DNA from: Ruegeria denitrificans | Lineage (GTDB): Bacteria > Pseudomonadota > Alphaproteobacteria > Rhodobacterales > Rhodobacteraceae | Length of the DNA: 64,000 bases | NCBI RefSeq assembly: GCF_001458295.1 | Contig: NZ_CYUD01000002.1 | Coordinates: forward strand, 248,001 to 312,000 | Direction of reading: 5' to 3' | Shown here: positions 7,844 through 15,875 of the stretch, piece by piece | Layout of the letters: every line of letters begins with the position of its first letter | Position numbering within the stretch: position 1 is the first letter of the stretch | Program-made: the position numbers and the translations under genes | The notes under the pieces: model-generated | What the model was told of the DNA's origin: nothing | Database searches by the model: none | What the model saw: the letters and a program-made list of their open reading frames with translations, nothing else

Positions 7844-8077
7844 TTAGGACGCTTCAGAGATGAATTTGACGGCGTCGCCAAAGGTCTGGATGGTTTCGGC
7901 TGCGTCATCCGGGATTTCGATGCCGAACTCTTCTTCGAAGGCCATGACCAGCTCAACAGTGTCCAGGCTGTCTGCGCCCAGATCGTCGATGAAGGAAGCG
8001 TTTTCTGCTACTTTGTCTTCTTCAACACCCAGGTGCTCAACAACGATCTTTTTAACGCGATCTGCGACGTCGCTCAT
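7844..8077 (-). CDS. acpP: Acyl carrier protein AcpP
   Basis: The 77-residue carrier of growing acyl chains in fatty acid synthesis. The phosphopantetheine attachment serine is Ser37 in [20 protein letters not shown], and the protein is strongly acidic, as expected. It follows fabD and fabG on the same strand after a 209-base leader that contains two hairpins, so it probably also has its own promoter or processing, in keeping with the high level of ACP cells need. A strong terminator follows. Confidence 0.98.
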   Translation of the reverse strand: MSDVADRVKKIVVEHLGVEEDKVAENASFIDDLGADSLDTVELVMAFEEEFGIEIPDDAAETIQTFGDAVKFISEAS

Positions 8078-8169
8078 GTCTATTCCTCATTCCATTTCAG
8101 GGCGTAGTGCCCGGTTCTGCCCTTGCCCGCTCAGGCTGGCCTTGATTTGCCCGGTCCGGGCGGTTTGGA

Positions 8170-8209
8170 TTCCCGATTACCGGGAAAGTAGAAGGCCGAC
8201 CCATCGGCC
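8170..8209 (-). promoter_or_regulatory. Tandem hairpins in the acpP leader
   Basis: Two small perfect stems stand side by side in the 209-base fabG-acpP gap: TTCCCG (8170-8175) with CGGGAA (8181-8186), and GGCCGA (8194-8199) with TCGGCC (8204-8209). No T run follows, so they are not a standard terminator. They could be mRNA-stabilising or processing elements, or the first could be an operator. Confidence 0.35.
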
Positions 8210-8286
8210 GACCCCTGCATACATGCGCCGCCTATAGCACAGACAACGCCCGACGCAAACGCTTTCGCGCCTGCGCCAGTGTGCGC

Positions 8287-9024
8287 TCACAACATGGCCA
8301 TACCACCATTCACATGCAAGGTTGTTCCTGTGATATATCCCGCTTCGGGGCTGGCAAGATACAGAACTGCCGCAGCAATTTCCGACGGCTCACCCATGCG
8401 ACCAGCCGGAACCTGGCCCAGAATTCCGGACTTCTGATCATCGGTCAGCTTGTCCGTCATCGCAGTTGTGATGAATCCCGGGGCCACTGCATTTGCCGTG
8501 ATTCCGCGGCTTGCGACCTCATAGGCCAGCGACTTGGTCATACCGACCATACCGGCCTTGGACGCTGCATAATTGACCTGACCCGGATTGCCGGTCGCGC
8601 CGACCACGGACGAGATGTTGATGATCCGACCCCAACGCGCCTTCATCATGCCGCGCAATACGCCTTTGCACAGCTTTGCCGTGGCAGTCAGGTTCACATC
8701 AATAACGCTTTGCCATTCTTCGTCGGACATCCGCATGAACAGGTTATCCCGCGTGATGCCCGCGTTGTTCACCAGAATGTCAACCGACCCCATCGCATCA
8801 GCCGCCTGTTTTGGCAACGCCGCTACAGATTCCGGATCGCTCAGGTTACACGGTAGTACATGCGCGCGTTCACCCAATTCATCCGCCAGTGCCTGCAGCG
8901 GCTCGACCCGCGTGCCGGACAACCCGACAGTGGCGCCCGCGCTGTGCAAGGCGCGTGCGATATCGCCCCCGATACCACCCGAAGCGCCGGTGATCAGCGC
9001 GTTCTTACCTGTCAAATCAAACAT
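8287..9024 (-). CDS. fabG: 3-oxoacyl-ACP reductase FabG
   Basis: A 245-residue short-chain dehydrogenase that reduces beta-ketoacyl-ACP with NADPH. The cofactor loop TGASGGIG (12-19), the NNAG motif (86-89) and the catalytic Ser139, Tyr152 and Lys156 (ISSVVG; NYAASKAG) are all present, and the C-terminus ends TLHVNGGMAML as in true FabG. Its place between fabD and acpP supports this function over other short-chain dehydrogenases. Confidence 0.96.
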   Translation of the reverse strand: MFDLTGKNALITGASGGIGGDIARALHSAGATVGLSGTRVEPLQALADELGERAHVLPCNLSDPESVAALPKQAADAMGSVDILVNNAGITRDNLFMRMSDEEWQSVIDVNLTATAKLCKGVLRGMMKARWGRIINISSVVGATGNPGQVNYAASKAGMVGMTKSLAYEVASRGITANAVAPGFITTAMTDKLTDDQKSGILGQVPAGRMGEPSEIAAAVLYLASPEAGYITGTTLHVNGGMAML

Positions 9025-9065
9025 TCGGTTTCCCTCTTGGTGCGTCCGTTGCGACGATATTTAGC

Positions 9066-10004
9066 TTACGATTCGGCCTGCATGACATTTTGCACATCTT
9101 CCGGTGTGCTCACGGCCTTGCCCGCGATGGCGCGGTCGATCTTGCGGACCATGCCCGACAGTGCCTTGCCTGCGCCGATCTCCCATGTCTCGGTCACGCC
9201 TTGAGCCGCCATGTACTGCACGCTTTCGCGCCACCGGACCGAGCCCGTGATCTGCTCGACCAGCAACTGACGGATCAGGCTAGGATCCGAGACCGCCTCG
9301 GCCCGCACATTGGCTACCAGTGGTACAGCCGGTGCCTTGATCTCGACCACTGCCAGTGCCTCAGCCATCACATCGGCGGCAGGCTGCATCAGCGCACAAT
9401 GGAACGGGGCGCTGACGGGCAGCATCACCGCGCGCTTGGCACCTTTTTCCTTAGCAATCTCGGCCGCGCGCTCGACGGCGGCTTTGGAACCCGACACGAC
9501 TACTTGCGTTGGGTCATTGTCATTCGCGGCCTGACAAACCTCTCCCTGTGCGGCTTCTTCGGCCACAGTGCGGACGGCGTCCAGATCCAGGCCCAGAATG
9601 GCAGCCATTGCACCTTCGCCGACTGGCACGGCACTTTGCATGGCCTTACCACGGGTGCGCAGTAGGCGGGCTGTATCGGCTACTGACAAAGCCCCGGCGG
9701 CGGCCAACGCGGAATATTCACCCAGCGAATGACCGGCGACAAATGCCGCGTCGGTTACTGAAACACCTTCGGCATCCAGCGCACGCATCACAGCCATAGA
9801 CGTTGCCATCAGCGCTGGCTGCGCGTTCTGCGTCAGTGTGAGGTCCGCAATATCACCTTCCCAGATCAGACTGCTCAGCTTTTCACCCAGCGCCTCGTCG
9901 ACCTCGTCGAACACAGCCTGAGCAGCCGGATAGACTTCGGCCAGAGCCTTGCCCATCCCGATGGTTTGGGCACCCTGCCCCGGAAAAACGAATGCGCGTG
10001 TCAT
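9066..10004 (-). CDS. fabD: Malonyl-CoA:ACP transacylase FabD
   Basis: A 312-residue enzyme that moves malonate from CoA to ACP. It starts MTRAFVFPGQGAQ, the usual family opening; the nucleophile is Ser93 in GHSLGEYSAL and the catalytic histidine His202 lies in SAPFHCALM. The frame extends 61 codons upstream, but the family start with AGAGG just before it is at 10004. It is the first gene of fabD-fabG-acpP and is divergent from the cytochrome b561-YceI gene. Confidence 0.96.
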   Translation of the reverse strand: MTRAFVFPGQGAQTIGMGKALAEVYPAAQAVFDEVDEALGEKLSSLIWEGDIADLTLTQNAQPALMATSMAVMRALDAEGVSVTDAAFVAGHSLGEYSALAAAGALSVADTARLLRTRGKAMQSAVPVGEGAMAAILGLDLDAVRTVAEEAAQGEVCQAANDNDPTQVVVSGSKAAVERAAEIAKEKGAKRAVMLPVSAPFHCALMQPAADVMAEALAVVEIKAPAVPLVANVRAEAVSDPSLIRQLLVEQITGSVRWRESVQYMAAQGVTETWEIGAGKALSGMVRKIDRAIAGKAVSTPEDVQNVMQAES

Positions 10005-10174
10005 TGCGACCTCTTGGATGACGTTAGGTTGCGGCGGGGTGTAAACCGTGCGAGGGCGCGGCACAAGCATTGCCTGACCTCTGCAATCCGGCACTTTGAC
10101 TGTGCAGGCCTCGCTATTGCGTCCTGATCTTATGGCTTTAGGTTGAACGCAATCACCCCAGCACGGAGCAACCG

Positions 10175-11401
10175 ATGCCCTCGACAAATACCTTCTCCAG
10201 CTATGGCAGTGTGACCAAGACCTTTCATTGGTTAACCGCCCTGCTTATCTTCACTGCCCTGCCGCTGGGATGGTTTGCCAATAATCTGGCCCAAGCGATC
10301 TATGATCCGTCGATCCCCACCACCGAAGACGATCTTGTGCAGGCGGTCCGGTTGTTCTCTCTCCATAAGACGGTCGGGGTCACCGTCTTTTTTGTTGCTC
10401 TGGCCCGCATCCTTTGGGCACTGACGCAGACAAAACCGGGCCTGCTGAACGCAGATCACAAACCCGAGGCCTTTGCCGCCGAGGTCGTGCACTGGTTGCT
10501 ATATGGCTCGCTGGTGCTGGTCCCTCTGACCGGCTGGTTGCACCATGCAGCCGCAGAAGGGTTCGCTCCGATCCTGTGGCCCCTTGGACAAAATCTGCCT
10601 TTCGTACCCAAGTCTCCCTATGTCGCCGAGGTCACGGCTGGGCTGCACTGGCTGTTCATCCTGGTTCTGGCCGGATCACTGATCCTGCATATCGCCGGCG
10701 CCCTTAAGCACCACGTGGTCGACAAGGACAGCACCCTGCGCCGCATGCTGCCAGGCCGTTCGGACGCGCCGCAGCCACCTGCCCAACATCACTCGGCCCT
10801 GCCTGCTTTTGCCGCGGTGGCAATCTGGGGTGCAGTTTTGCTTGGCGGCTGGTCCACAGGTGTGTTCTCGGATCACTCCGTCGCTGCATCAGACACGGCA
10901 GAACTGGCTGAGGTACAATCAGACTGGCAGGTGCAGGAAGGTACCCTGTCCATTACCATCACTCAACTTGGTAGCCCCGTGACCGGCACGTTCGCAGACT
11001 GGACTGCCGCGATTGCCTTTGAGGACCCGTCCGAGCCGGGCCTGGCCGGAACGGTGGACGTCACAATCGCGATATCGTCGCTAAGCCTCGGAACGGTAAC
11101 GGATCAGGCCATGGGCTCTGATTTCTTTGACAGCAACCAGTTCCCCACCGCCCAGTTCAAGGCTGACCTCTACAAGACCGATACCGGCTACGAGGCGCGC
11201 GGCCCGCTGACCATTCGGGACAAATCAGTAGATGTCGTGCTGCCCTTCACGCTTGATCTTCAGGACAACACCGCCACGATGAACGGGGCTATGGAACTAA
11301 ACCGCCTGGACTTTGACGTAGGCAAATCAATGTCTGGCGAGGACTCTCTGGCCTTTGCCGTTGCTGTTTCAGTGGACTTGATCGCGCAACGAGCCGAATA
11401 A
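10175..11401 (+). CDS. Cytochrome b561 / YceI fusion protein
   Basis: A 408-residue two-domain protein. Residues 1-185 form a four-helix cytochrome b561 domain, with likely haem-ligand histidines in TKTFHWL, FSLHKTVG, VVHWLLYG and GLHWLFI. A linker helix follows at about 212-232, then a YceI domain (about 245-405) with GTFADWTAAI, MGSDFFDSNQFPTAQF and GPLTIRDKSVDV. YceI domains are periplasmic lipocalin-like folds that bind polyisoprenoids; b561 domains move electrons from quinols. In E. coli yceJ (b561) and yceI are adjacent genes, so the fusion supports a joint role, perhaps quinone-linked redox chemistry at the inner membrane. The next gene, facing it, is a free-standing YceI. Confidence 0.88.
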   Translation: MPSTNTFSSYGSVTKTFHWLTALLIFTALPLGWFANNLAQAIYDPSIPTTEDDLVQAVRLFSLHKTVGVTVFFVALARILWALTQTKPGLLNADHKPEAFAAEVVHWLLYGSLVLVPLTGWLHHAAAEGFAPILWPLGQNLPFVPKSPYVAEVTAGLHWLFILVLAGSLILHIAGALKHHVVDKDSTLRRMLPGRSDAPQPPAQHHSALPAFAAVAIWGAVLLGGWSTGVFSDHSVAASDTAELAEVQSDWQVQEGTLSITITQLGSPVTGTFADWTAAIAFEDPSEPGLAGTVDVTIAISSLSLGTVTDQAMGSDFFDSNQFPTAQFKADLYKTDTGYEARGPLTIRDKSVDVVLPFTLDLQDNTATMNGAMELNRLDFDVGKSMSGEDSLAFAVAVSVDLIAQRAE

Positions 11402-11404
11402 GAA

Positions 11405-11435
11405 AAACCGCCGGGGTGACGTGCCCCGGCGGTTT
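11405..11435. terminator. Hairpin between b561-YceI and yceI
   Basis: A 12-bp perfect stem, AAACCGCCGGGG (11405-11416) and CCCCGGCGGTTT (11424-11435), sits between two convergent genes. T runs are short on both strands, but position and strength support a shared terminator. Confidence 0.75.
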
Positions 11436-11458
11436 CAATTCAAAAGATCGGAACCGAC

Positions 11459-12031
11459 TTATTCAGCCTTCAGTGCTTCGATCGAGATGCGGATTTCGAC
11501 TTCATCACCGACAAAAGGTGCGAACTGTCCCAGATCGAAATCGCTGCGCACCAGCGTGGAGGTTGCATCAAAACCCGCCCACGGCTTTTTCGCCATCGGG
11601 TGTTCAGAAACCTGGTTGAGCTTGGCATCCAGAACGACTGACTGAGTCACGCCGTTCATGGTCAGGTCGCCGGTGATATTGGCAGTGTCCTCGCCGGTGA
11701 CTTCGATACCAGTAGAGGTAAAGGTAACCAGATCACCTTCGGCAGCACCAAAGAAATCCTCGGTCATGAAATGATCTTCGCGTGGTTTCCAACCGGTGAT
11801 CATTTCAATCACGGGCATCGAAACAGAAACACTGGATGCCGCGGGGTCTTCCTGATCAAACATGATCTCGCCTTCAAAGCCCGAGAACATGCCGGTCGTG
11901 GTGGAATAACCCAGATGGTTATAGCTGAAAACGACCTGGCTGTGGCTGGGGTCCAAAACGTATTTCTCGGCGCTGGCAAACGCCGAAGTTGCCGTCAAAG
12001 CAAGTGCAGCAGCAAGAAGGGTGGATTTCAT
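11459..12031 (-). CDS. Periplasmic YceI family protein
   Basis: A 190-residue secreted protein: signal peptide MKSTLLAAALALTATSAFAS, then one YceI domain starting EKYVLDPSHSQVVFSYNHLG with the family signatures DEDHFMTEDFF-like (REDHFMTEDFFGA) and GDLTMNGVTQSVVLDA. The fold is a lipocalin-like barrel that binds an isoprenoid such as ubiquinone in the characterised relatives. The start at 12031 is chosen for its signal peptide; the open frame is longer. It converges with a gene whose C-terminal half is also YceI, but the two domains are clearly diverged. Confidence 0.88.
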   Translation of the reverse strand: MKSTLLAAALALTATSAFASAEKYVLDPSHSQVVFSYNHLGYSTTTGMFSGFEGEIMFDQEDPAASSVSVSMPVIEMITGWKPREDHFMTEDFFGAAEGDLVTFTSTGIEVTGEDTANITGDLTMNGVTQSVVLDAKLNQVSEHPMAKKPWAGFDATSTLVRSDFDLGQFAPFVGDEVEIRISIEALKAE

Positions 12032-12082
12032 GGTAGTCTCCGCAAATTTAAGGATGCAATCCGGATGGGTTGCTGAATAACG

Positions 12083-12108
12083 AAAATGTGCTGCCCTTGG
12101 GCAGCACA
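12083..12108 (-). terminator. Terminator after the small membrane protein gene
   Basis: TGTGCTGCCC (12087-12096) and GGGCAGCACA (12099-12108) form a perfect 10-bp palindrome. Read on the minus strand it is followed by TTTT, about 50 bases after the stop of the 12158 gene, as expected of an intrinsic terminator. Confidence 0.75.
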
Positions 12109-12157
12109 CAAGTAATATTCTCCAACAGTTTCTGTTCCTAGATGAACAGAACGAGAT

Positions 12158-12676
12158 TTAAGCGAAGATAGTTACACTTCCGCTGAGTTGCCCCTTGAGC
12201 GCTCGGCTGACATCCGCCGATTGCAGCGGCAGTTTCATCAGTAGGCTGCCGTCAACATCATACAGTTCGACCTGATCCTCGGCAAAACGAGCACCACCCA
12301 GCGTGTCATAGCTGCGGCGCAGTACGGTCTGAGGGCGGCCGTTTTCATTCTTTTGCAGAACCCGGACCTCGCGGCGGATCGGATCAAAATAAGCATCCGG
12401 ACGGGCATCCAGCAACTGAACTGTCAGCAGGCTAACACCGACCAGCAGAAACATCAGCGACGCCGCCAGCTTGATCGGCCAAACTTCGGTCGCCATTGCA
12501 GAGCCAGGCACCAGCCACATGGAAAAGGCCATCACGACTAGAAAGGCACCCATGAGGCGGGCCAATACCATACGAACCTTCCAGTTTGGTGCGAAGGTGA
12601 TCAGAACTGGTACAGATTTTTCGTAGTTCGCCGAGGTTGCGGACTTTTCGAATGCATTCGTGTTCATCGCGGTCAT
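12158..12676 (-). CDS. Conserved small membrane protein of unknown function
   Basis: A protein of about 172 residues that I cannot assign. Two hydrophobic segments follow each other in the first half (LMGAFLVVMAFSMWLV and LAASLMFLLVGVSLLTV), with soluble residues before and after. The C-terminal half (PDAYFDPIRREVRVLQ, then ELYDVDGSLLMKLPL) looks like a small beta domain facing the cytoplasm or periplasm. ATG 12676 has AGGG eight bases upstream; GTG 12685 and ATG 12667 are alternatives. It stands alone with its own terminator. Confidence 0.7.
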   Translation of the reverse strand: MTAMNTNAFEKSATSANYEKSVPVLITFAPNWKVRMVLARLMGAFLVVMAFSMWLVPGSAMATEVWPIKLAASLMFLLVGVSLLTVQLLDARPDAYFDPIRREVRVLQKNENGRPQTVLRRSYDTLGGARFAEDQVELYDVDGSLLMKLPLQSADVSRALKGQLSGSVTIFA

Positions 12677-12862
12677 CTCTCTCACCCTGTTTTCAGGTTT
12701 CCGTTCTGGGTCCGGTCAGGCCGGATAGTCCCCGGTATGAAAAACAACTTTGAGCCGAAAAGCGTCAGGAATTGGGCAGTGCAATGTTAATTGGATGTTA
12801 ATAGCACGACAGAGCCAAGGCGTTTGAAGCGGGGCTTGCTCCTACTGCTCAGACGTGTATAT

Positions 12863-12934
12863 GGGGCCATCCTTCGCAAATCACATGAATCGCGCAGCCT
12901 CTCGTGGCAGGGTCGCGAAGGATCGAATGGCCCC
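12863..12934 (+). promoter_or_regulatory. Structured mRNA leader of rpsF-rpsR-rplI
   Basis: A long stem can form 38 bases upstream of rpsF: GGGGCCAT (12863-12870) pairs with ATGGCCCC (12927-12934) and CCTTCGC (12871-12877) with GCGAAGG (12915-12921), leaving a 5-base bulge ATCGA on the 3' side and a 37-base apical region. Leaders before rpsF that bind the S6:S18 complex and shut off the operon are known in many bacteria; a bulged stem in this position fits that kind of control, but I cannot confirm the specific conserved motif. Confidence 0.55.
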
Positions 12935-12971
12935 GCCTATGAAATGCGCCTTGATATAAACAGGAGTGAAC

Positions 12972-13325
12972 ATGCCACTGTATGAGCATGTAATGATTGC
13001 GCGTCAGGACTTGTCCAACACGCAGGCAGAAAGCCTTGTCGAACATTTCGGCACCGTCCTTGCGGACAACGGCGGCAACGTCGTCGACAGCGAGTACTGG
13101 GGTGTCAAGACGATGGCCTACAAGATCAACAAGAACCGCAAAGGTCACTATTCCTTCCTGAAGACCGACGCCCCCGCTGGCGCCGTTCAGGAAATGGAGC
13201 GCCTGATGCGCCTGCATGATGACGTCATGCGCGTTCTGACCATCAAGGTCGACGAGCATGCCGAGGGCCCCTCGGTCCAGATGCAGAAGCGCGATGAGCG
13301 CGAAGGCCGCCGCGAGCGCCGTTGA
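12972..13325 (+). CDS. rpsF: Ribosomal protein bS6
   Basis: The 117-residue small-subunit protein S6, opening MPLYEHVMIARQDLS and carrying the conserved GVKTMAYKINKNRKGHY. It ends in a charged Arg/Glu-rich tail (KRDEREGRRERR), common in alphaproteobacteria. ATG 12972 is preferred over GTG 12966 because AGGAG lies 5 bases before it. It heads the rpsF-rpsR-rplI operon, with a strongly structured leader upstream. Confidence 0.98.
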   Translation: MPLYEHVMIARQDLSNTQAESLVEHFGTVLADNGGNVVDSEYWGVKTMAYKINKNRKGHYSFLKTDAPAGAVQEMERLMRLHDDVMRVLTIKVDEHAEGPSVQMQKRDEREGRRERR

Positions 13326-13353
13326 TCAAAGCCTGAAGAAAGGACACTAAACC

Positions 13354-13581
13354 ATGGCCGCAAAACCATTTTTCCGCCGCCGCAAGGTCTGCCCGTTCTC
13401 GGGCGACAACGCGCCGAAGATCGACTATAAAGACACCCGTCTGCTGCAGCGCTATATCTCTGAGCGTGGCAAGATCGTTCCTTCGCGCATCACCGCCGTT
13501 TCGGCTAAAAAGCAGCGTGAACTGGCCCGTGCTATCAAGCGCGCCCGCTTCCTCGCCCTGCTGCCCTACGCCGTGAAGTAA
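13354..13581 (+). CDS. rpsR: Ribosomal protein bS18
   Basis: The 75-residue S18, which pairs with S6 on the 30S platform. It begins [17 protein letters not shown] and has the conserved [19 protein letters not shown] and [20 protein letters not shown]. It lies 28 bases after rpsF in the usual rpsF-rpsR-rplI order. AAGGA stands 10 bases before its start. Confidence 0.98.
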   Translation: MAAKPFFRRRKVCPFSGDNAPKIDYKDTRLLQRYISERGKIVPSRITAVSAKKQRELARAIKRARFLALLPYAVK

Positions 13582-13593
13582 GGAGAGACTGAT

Positions 13594-14214
13594 ATGCAAG
13601 TTATCCTACTGGAACGCGTTGCGAAACTGGGTCAGATGGGCGACGTCGTTGACGTCAAGTCTGGCTACGCCCGCAACTTCCTGCTGCCCCAGGGCAAAGC
13701 TCTGAGCGCATCGAACGCCAACATCGCGTCGTTCGAAGCCCAGAAAGCGCAGCTTGAGGCACGCAACCTGGAAACCAAGAAAGAAGCTGAAGCACTGGCT
13801 GAAAAGCTGGACGGTCAGCAGTTCATCGTGATTCGCTCGGCATCGGATGCCGGTGCTCTGTACGGTTCGGTCACCCCGCGTGACGCCGCAGACGCCGCGA
13901 CCGAAGCGGGCTTCACCGTCGACAAGAAACAGATTGCCCTGATCGCGCCGATCAAGGAACTGGGTCTGCACTCGCTGGCAGTCAAACTGCATCCCGAGGT
14001 CGAAGTTCAAATCAAGATGAACGTCGCCCGTTCGGAAGAAGAAGCCGAACTGCAGGCGTCGGGCAAATCGATCCAGGAACTGGCTGCTGAAGAAGAAGCA
14101 GCTGCTGAGTTCGAAATCGCCGAACTGTTCGACGATATCGGTTCCGCTGCATCTGACGACGATGATCTGGTTGCTGAAGAAGCACCGGCTGAAGAAGACG
14201 AAGCCAAAGCCTGA
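13594..14214 (+). CDS. rplI: Ribosomal protein bL9
   Basis: The 206-residue L9 of the large subunit, with the N-terminal rRNA-binding domain ([34 protein letters not shown]), the long connecting helix and the C-terminal domain ([11 protein letters not shown]). An acidic Ala/Glu/Asp-rich tail of about 50 residues extends beyond the usual 150-residue core, a feature of rhodobacteral L9. It is last in the operon and is followed by a clear terminator. Confidence 0.98.
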   Translation: MQVILLERVAKLGQMGDVVDVKSGYARNFLLPQGKALSASNANIASFEAQKAQLEARNLETKKEAEALAEKLDGQQFIVIRSASDAGALYGSVTPRDAADAATEAGFTVDKKQIALIAPIKELGLHSLAVKLHPEVEVQIKMNVARSEEEAELQASGKSIQELAAEEEAAAEFEIAELFDDIGSAASDDDDLVAEEAPAEEDEAKA

Positions 14215-14233
14215 TCCGGCACTACGAAATTTG

Positions 14234-14263
14234 AAAAGGCCGCACAGTTTCGTGCGGCCTTTT
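14234..14263 (+). terminator. Terminator of the rpsF-rpsR-rplI operon
   Basis: A 12-bp perfect stem, AAAAGGCCGCAC (14234-14245) with GTGCGGCCTTTT (14252-14263), has a 6-base loop and a run of T. It lies 20 bases past the rplI stop. Confidence 0.95.
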
Positions 14264-14368
14264 TTTATTGCACACGCGAAACGGGCAAATTTCGGCCACA
14301 TCTCAAACGTATACTTGCAGAAGGGTCGTCGCTTCCTATCATCGCGCCTTGAAATTCGGAGTACACAG

Positions 14369-14845
14369 ATGACATCTTTCTTGCGCCGCAGCGTTCTGGC
14401 CATGTTGCTAACAATCCCCTTCGCAGCCTGCGGCGGGCCAGAAACGCCAACGCAAGATGCATTCGATCCGCCCCTTTTTCCTAACGAGACACCTGAATTG
14501 CGGGCTTCGATCAATAAATGGGCGGATCACTATGAACTCCCTCGCGAGCTAGTGCATAAACTGGCGATCCGGGAAAGCACCCACCGTCCATGGGCTGTCA
14601 ATCGACCCTATTATGGTTTGTTGCAAATCCTGCCCGCGACTGCTCGCTCCATGGGGTACACAGGAAATGCACAGGGGTTGCTGGACGCCGATACCAATCT
14701 GGAATTTGCCGGAAAGTATTTACGTGGTGCATGGCTGCTGTCGGATGGTGATCAGAAACGGGCAATATTCCTATACGCCAAAGGCTACTACCCAGAAGCC
14801 AAGGCACGGGGCATGTTGGTCGAAACCGGGCTTGTCCAGGAATAG
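14369..14845 (+). CDS. Lytic transglycosylase (SLT) lipoprotein
   Basis: A 158-residue outer-membrane-type lipoprotein: the signal peptide ends IPFAAC, with the acylated Cys at residue 21. The mature part is a short SLT domain: Glu in LVHKLAIRESTHRPWA is the likely catalytic acid, followed by YYGLLQILPATARSMGYTG and DADTNLEFAGKYL. Such enzymes cleave murein glycan strands with formation of anhydro ends. It is shorter than most family members, being a bare catalytic domain. The start is set by the signal peptide; the open frame extends into rplI. Confidence 0.9.
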   Translation: MTSFLRRSVLAMLLTIPFAACGGPETPTQDAFDPPLFPNETPELRASINKWADHYELPRELVHKLAIRESTHRPWAVNRPYYGLLQILPATARSMGYTGNAQGLLDADTNLEFAGKYLRGAWLLSDGDQKRAIFLYAKGYYPEAKARGMLVETGLVQE

Positions 14846-14957
14846 AAATTGACTCAACCTGTGCAATATCTACGGCTCACCGCCGCCATGTTGTGACACA
14901 ATCGGTGAAATCCCGCCGATATTGAGCAAAATTACGGGAATCTGTTGCTTGAAGTAC

Positions 14958-15045
14958 GCATTAAGCTTGTGCGATATGAACAATTCCCTTGCGCTTAATA
15001 CCCGGGTTGACGCAACGTAGGCTTGAATACGGACAGATTAAGCGC
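14958..15045. promoter_or_regulatory. Repeated ATTAAGC elements before luxR
   Basis: The 238-base gap before luxR contains three copies of one short element: GCATTAAGC (14958-14966), inverted GCGCTTAAT (14991-14999) and ATTAAGCGC (15037-15045). The last two form a perfect 9-bp inverted repeat 37 bases apart; the first two form an inverted repeat matching at 8 of 9. They contain TTAA, the core of CtrA half-sites, but not with the CtrA spacing. Inference: operators controlling luxR. Confidence 0.4.
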
Positions 15046-15083
15046 TTTTTGGGGGTGAGAAGCGTTACGTAAAGGTTGGACAG

Positions 15084-15785
15084 GTGAAACTCATAGACTT
15101 GGCCGCGCTCGACCAACAGGAAAAGTCGACCGCAGACATTATCAACTCGGTCTGCGAGGAACTTGGCTTTGACTATGCGTCTTACGCCACTTTGAATCCT
15201 GTGAAGGGCGACGTCCAGGGATACGCGAACTACCCCGACGAATGGAAAATCCATTATGGCAGCCATGGATACCACCATTTCGACCCAACTATTTACCAAT
15301 CAGTTCTCAGCATCGCGCCGGTCGATTGGGGCCGTTTTAACCACGACGAAAAGTTCAACGCCGTGTTCCGCGATGCCCATGATTTTGGCATCACGCCGCG
15401 TGGTCTAACCGTTCCTGTTCGTGGCCCTTATGGCGAATGCGGAATCTTGAGCGTAACCCGCGATTGCACGGATTCTGAGTGGGAATCGTTGAAAAAAGAA
15501 GTGATGGGCGATCTGCAGATGGCCGCCGTGCATGCCCATGACACAGTCATGCAGTCCGGCGTCCTTGCCAAGGCACTGTACCTGCCTGCCCTTTCGACCC
15601 GTGAAAAAGAAATCCTGCAATGGGTTGCGATCGGTAAATCGCAGCAGGATATCGGCGATATTTTGTCGATTTCCCACCGAACCGTCGAAGTTCACATGCG
15701 GTCAGGCCGAGAAAAACTGGGAGCATTAACCACGCCTCAGGCCATTGGCCGGGCGATTGGTCTGGGCTTAATCGCCCCAGGATAA
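15084..15785 (+). CDS. LuxR-family quorum-sensing regulator
   Basis: A 233-residue acyl-homoserine-lactone responsive regulator. The N-terminal autoinducer-binding domain carries the canonical ligand residues Trp54, Tyr58, Asp67 and Trp82 (in PDEWKIHYG, HHFDPTIYQ and PVDWGRF), equivalent to W57, Y61, D70 and W85 of TraR. The C-terminal LuxR helix-turn-helix runs from LSTREKEILQWVAIGKSQQD to HRTVEVHMRSGREKLG. The start is a GTG at 15084. It lies just upstream of a luxI gene in the same direction, so the two form a complete sensing circuit. Repeated elements upstream suggest control of the regulator itself. Confidence 0.95.
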   Translation: MKLIDLAALDQQEKSTADIINSVCEELGFDYASYATLNPVKGDVQGYANYPDEWKIHYGSHGYHHFDPTIYQSVLSIAPVDWGRFNHDEKFNAVFRDAHDFGITPRGLTVPVRGPYGECGILSVTRDCTDSEWESLKKEVMGDLQMAAVHAHDTVMQSGVLAKALYLPALSTREKEILQWVAIGKSQQDIGDILSISHRTVEVHMRSGREKLGALTTPQAIGRAIGLGLIAPG

Positions 15786-15811
15786 GCAAAAAATCGCAAA
15801 TATACGGGAAA

Positions 15812-15875
15812 CCCCCAATAGTCTCCGCTCTCGAGTTGGTTAACTCTGTGTTCACGGTAACCAGACTGTAGGGGG
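15812..15875 (+). promoter_or_regulatory. Hairpin covering the luxI ribosome binding site
   Basis: CCCCCAATAGTCT (15812-15824) can pair with AGACTGTAGGGGG (15863-15875), giving 11 Watson-Crick pairs, one G-U and one mismatch. Within it GGTTA (15838-15842) pairs with TAACC (15858-15862). The GGGGG at 15871-15875 is the ribosome binding site of luxI (6 bases before ATG 15882), so the stem would hide it. The inner repeat TGGTTA/TAACCA could separately be a DNA operator for LuxR. Confidence 0.6.

Noticed and set aside
12087..12108. Perfect 10-bp palindrome considered as an operator of yceI
   Set aside because: On the minus strand it is followed by TTTT and lies after the stop of the upstream gene, so a terminator explains it.
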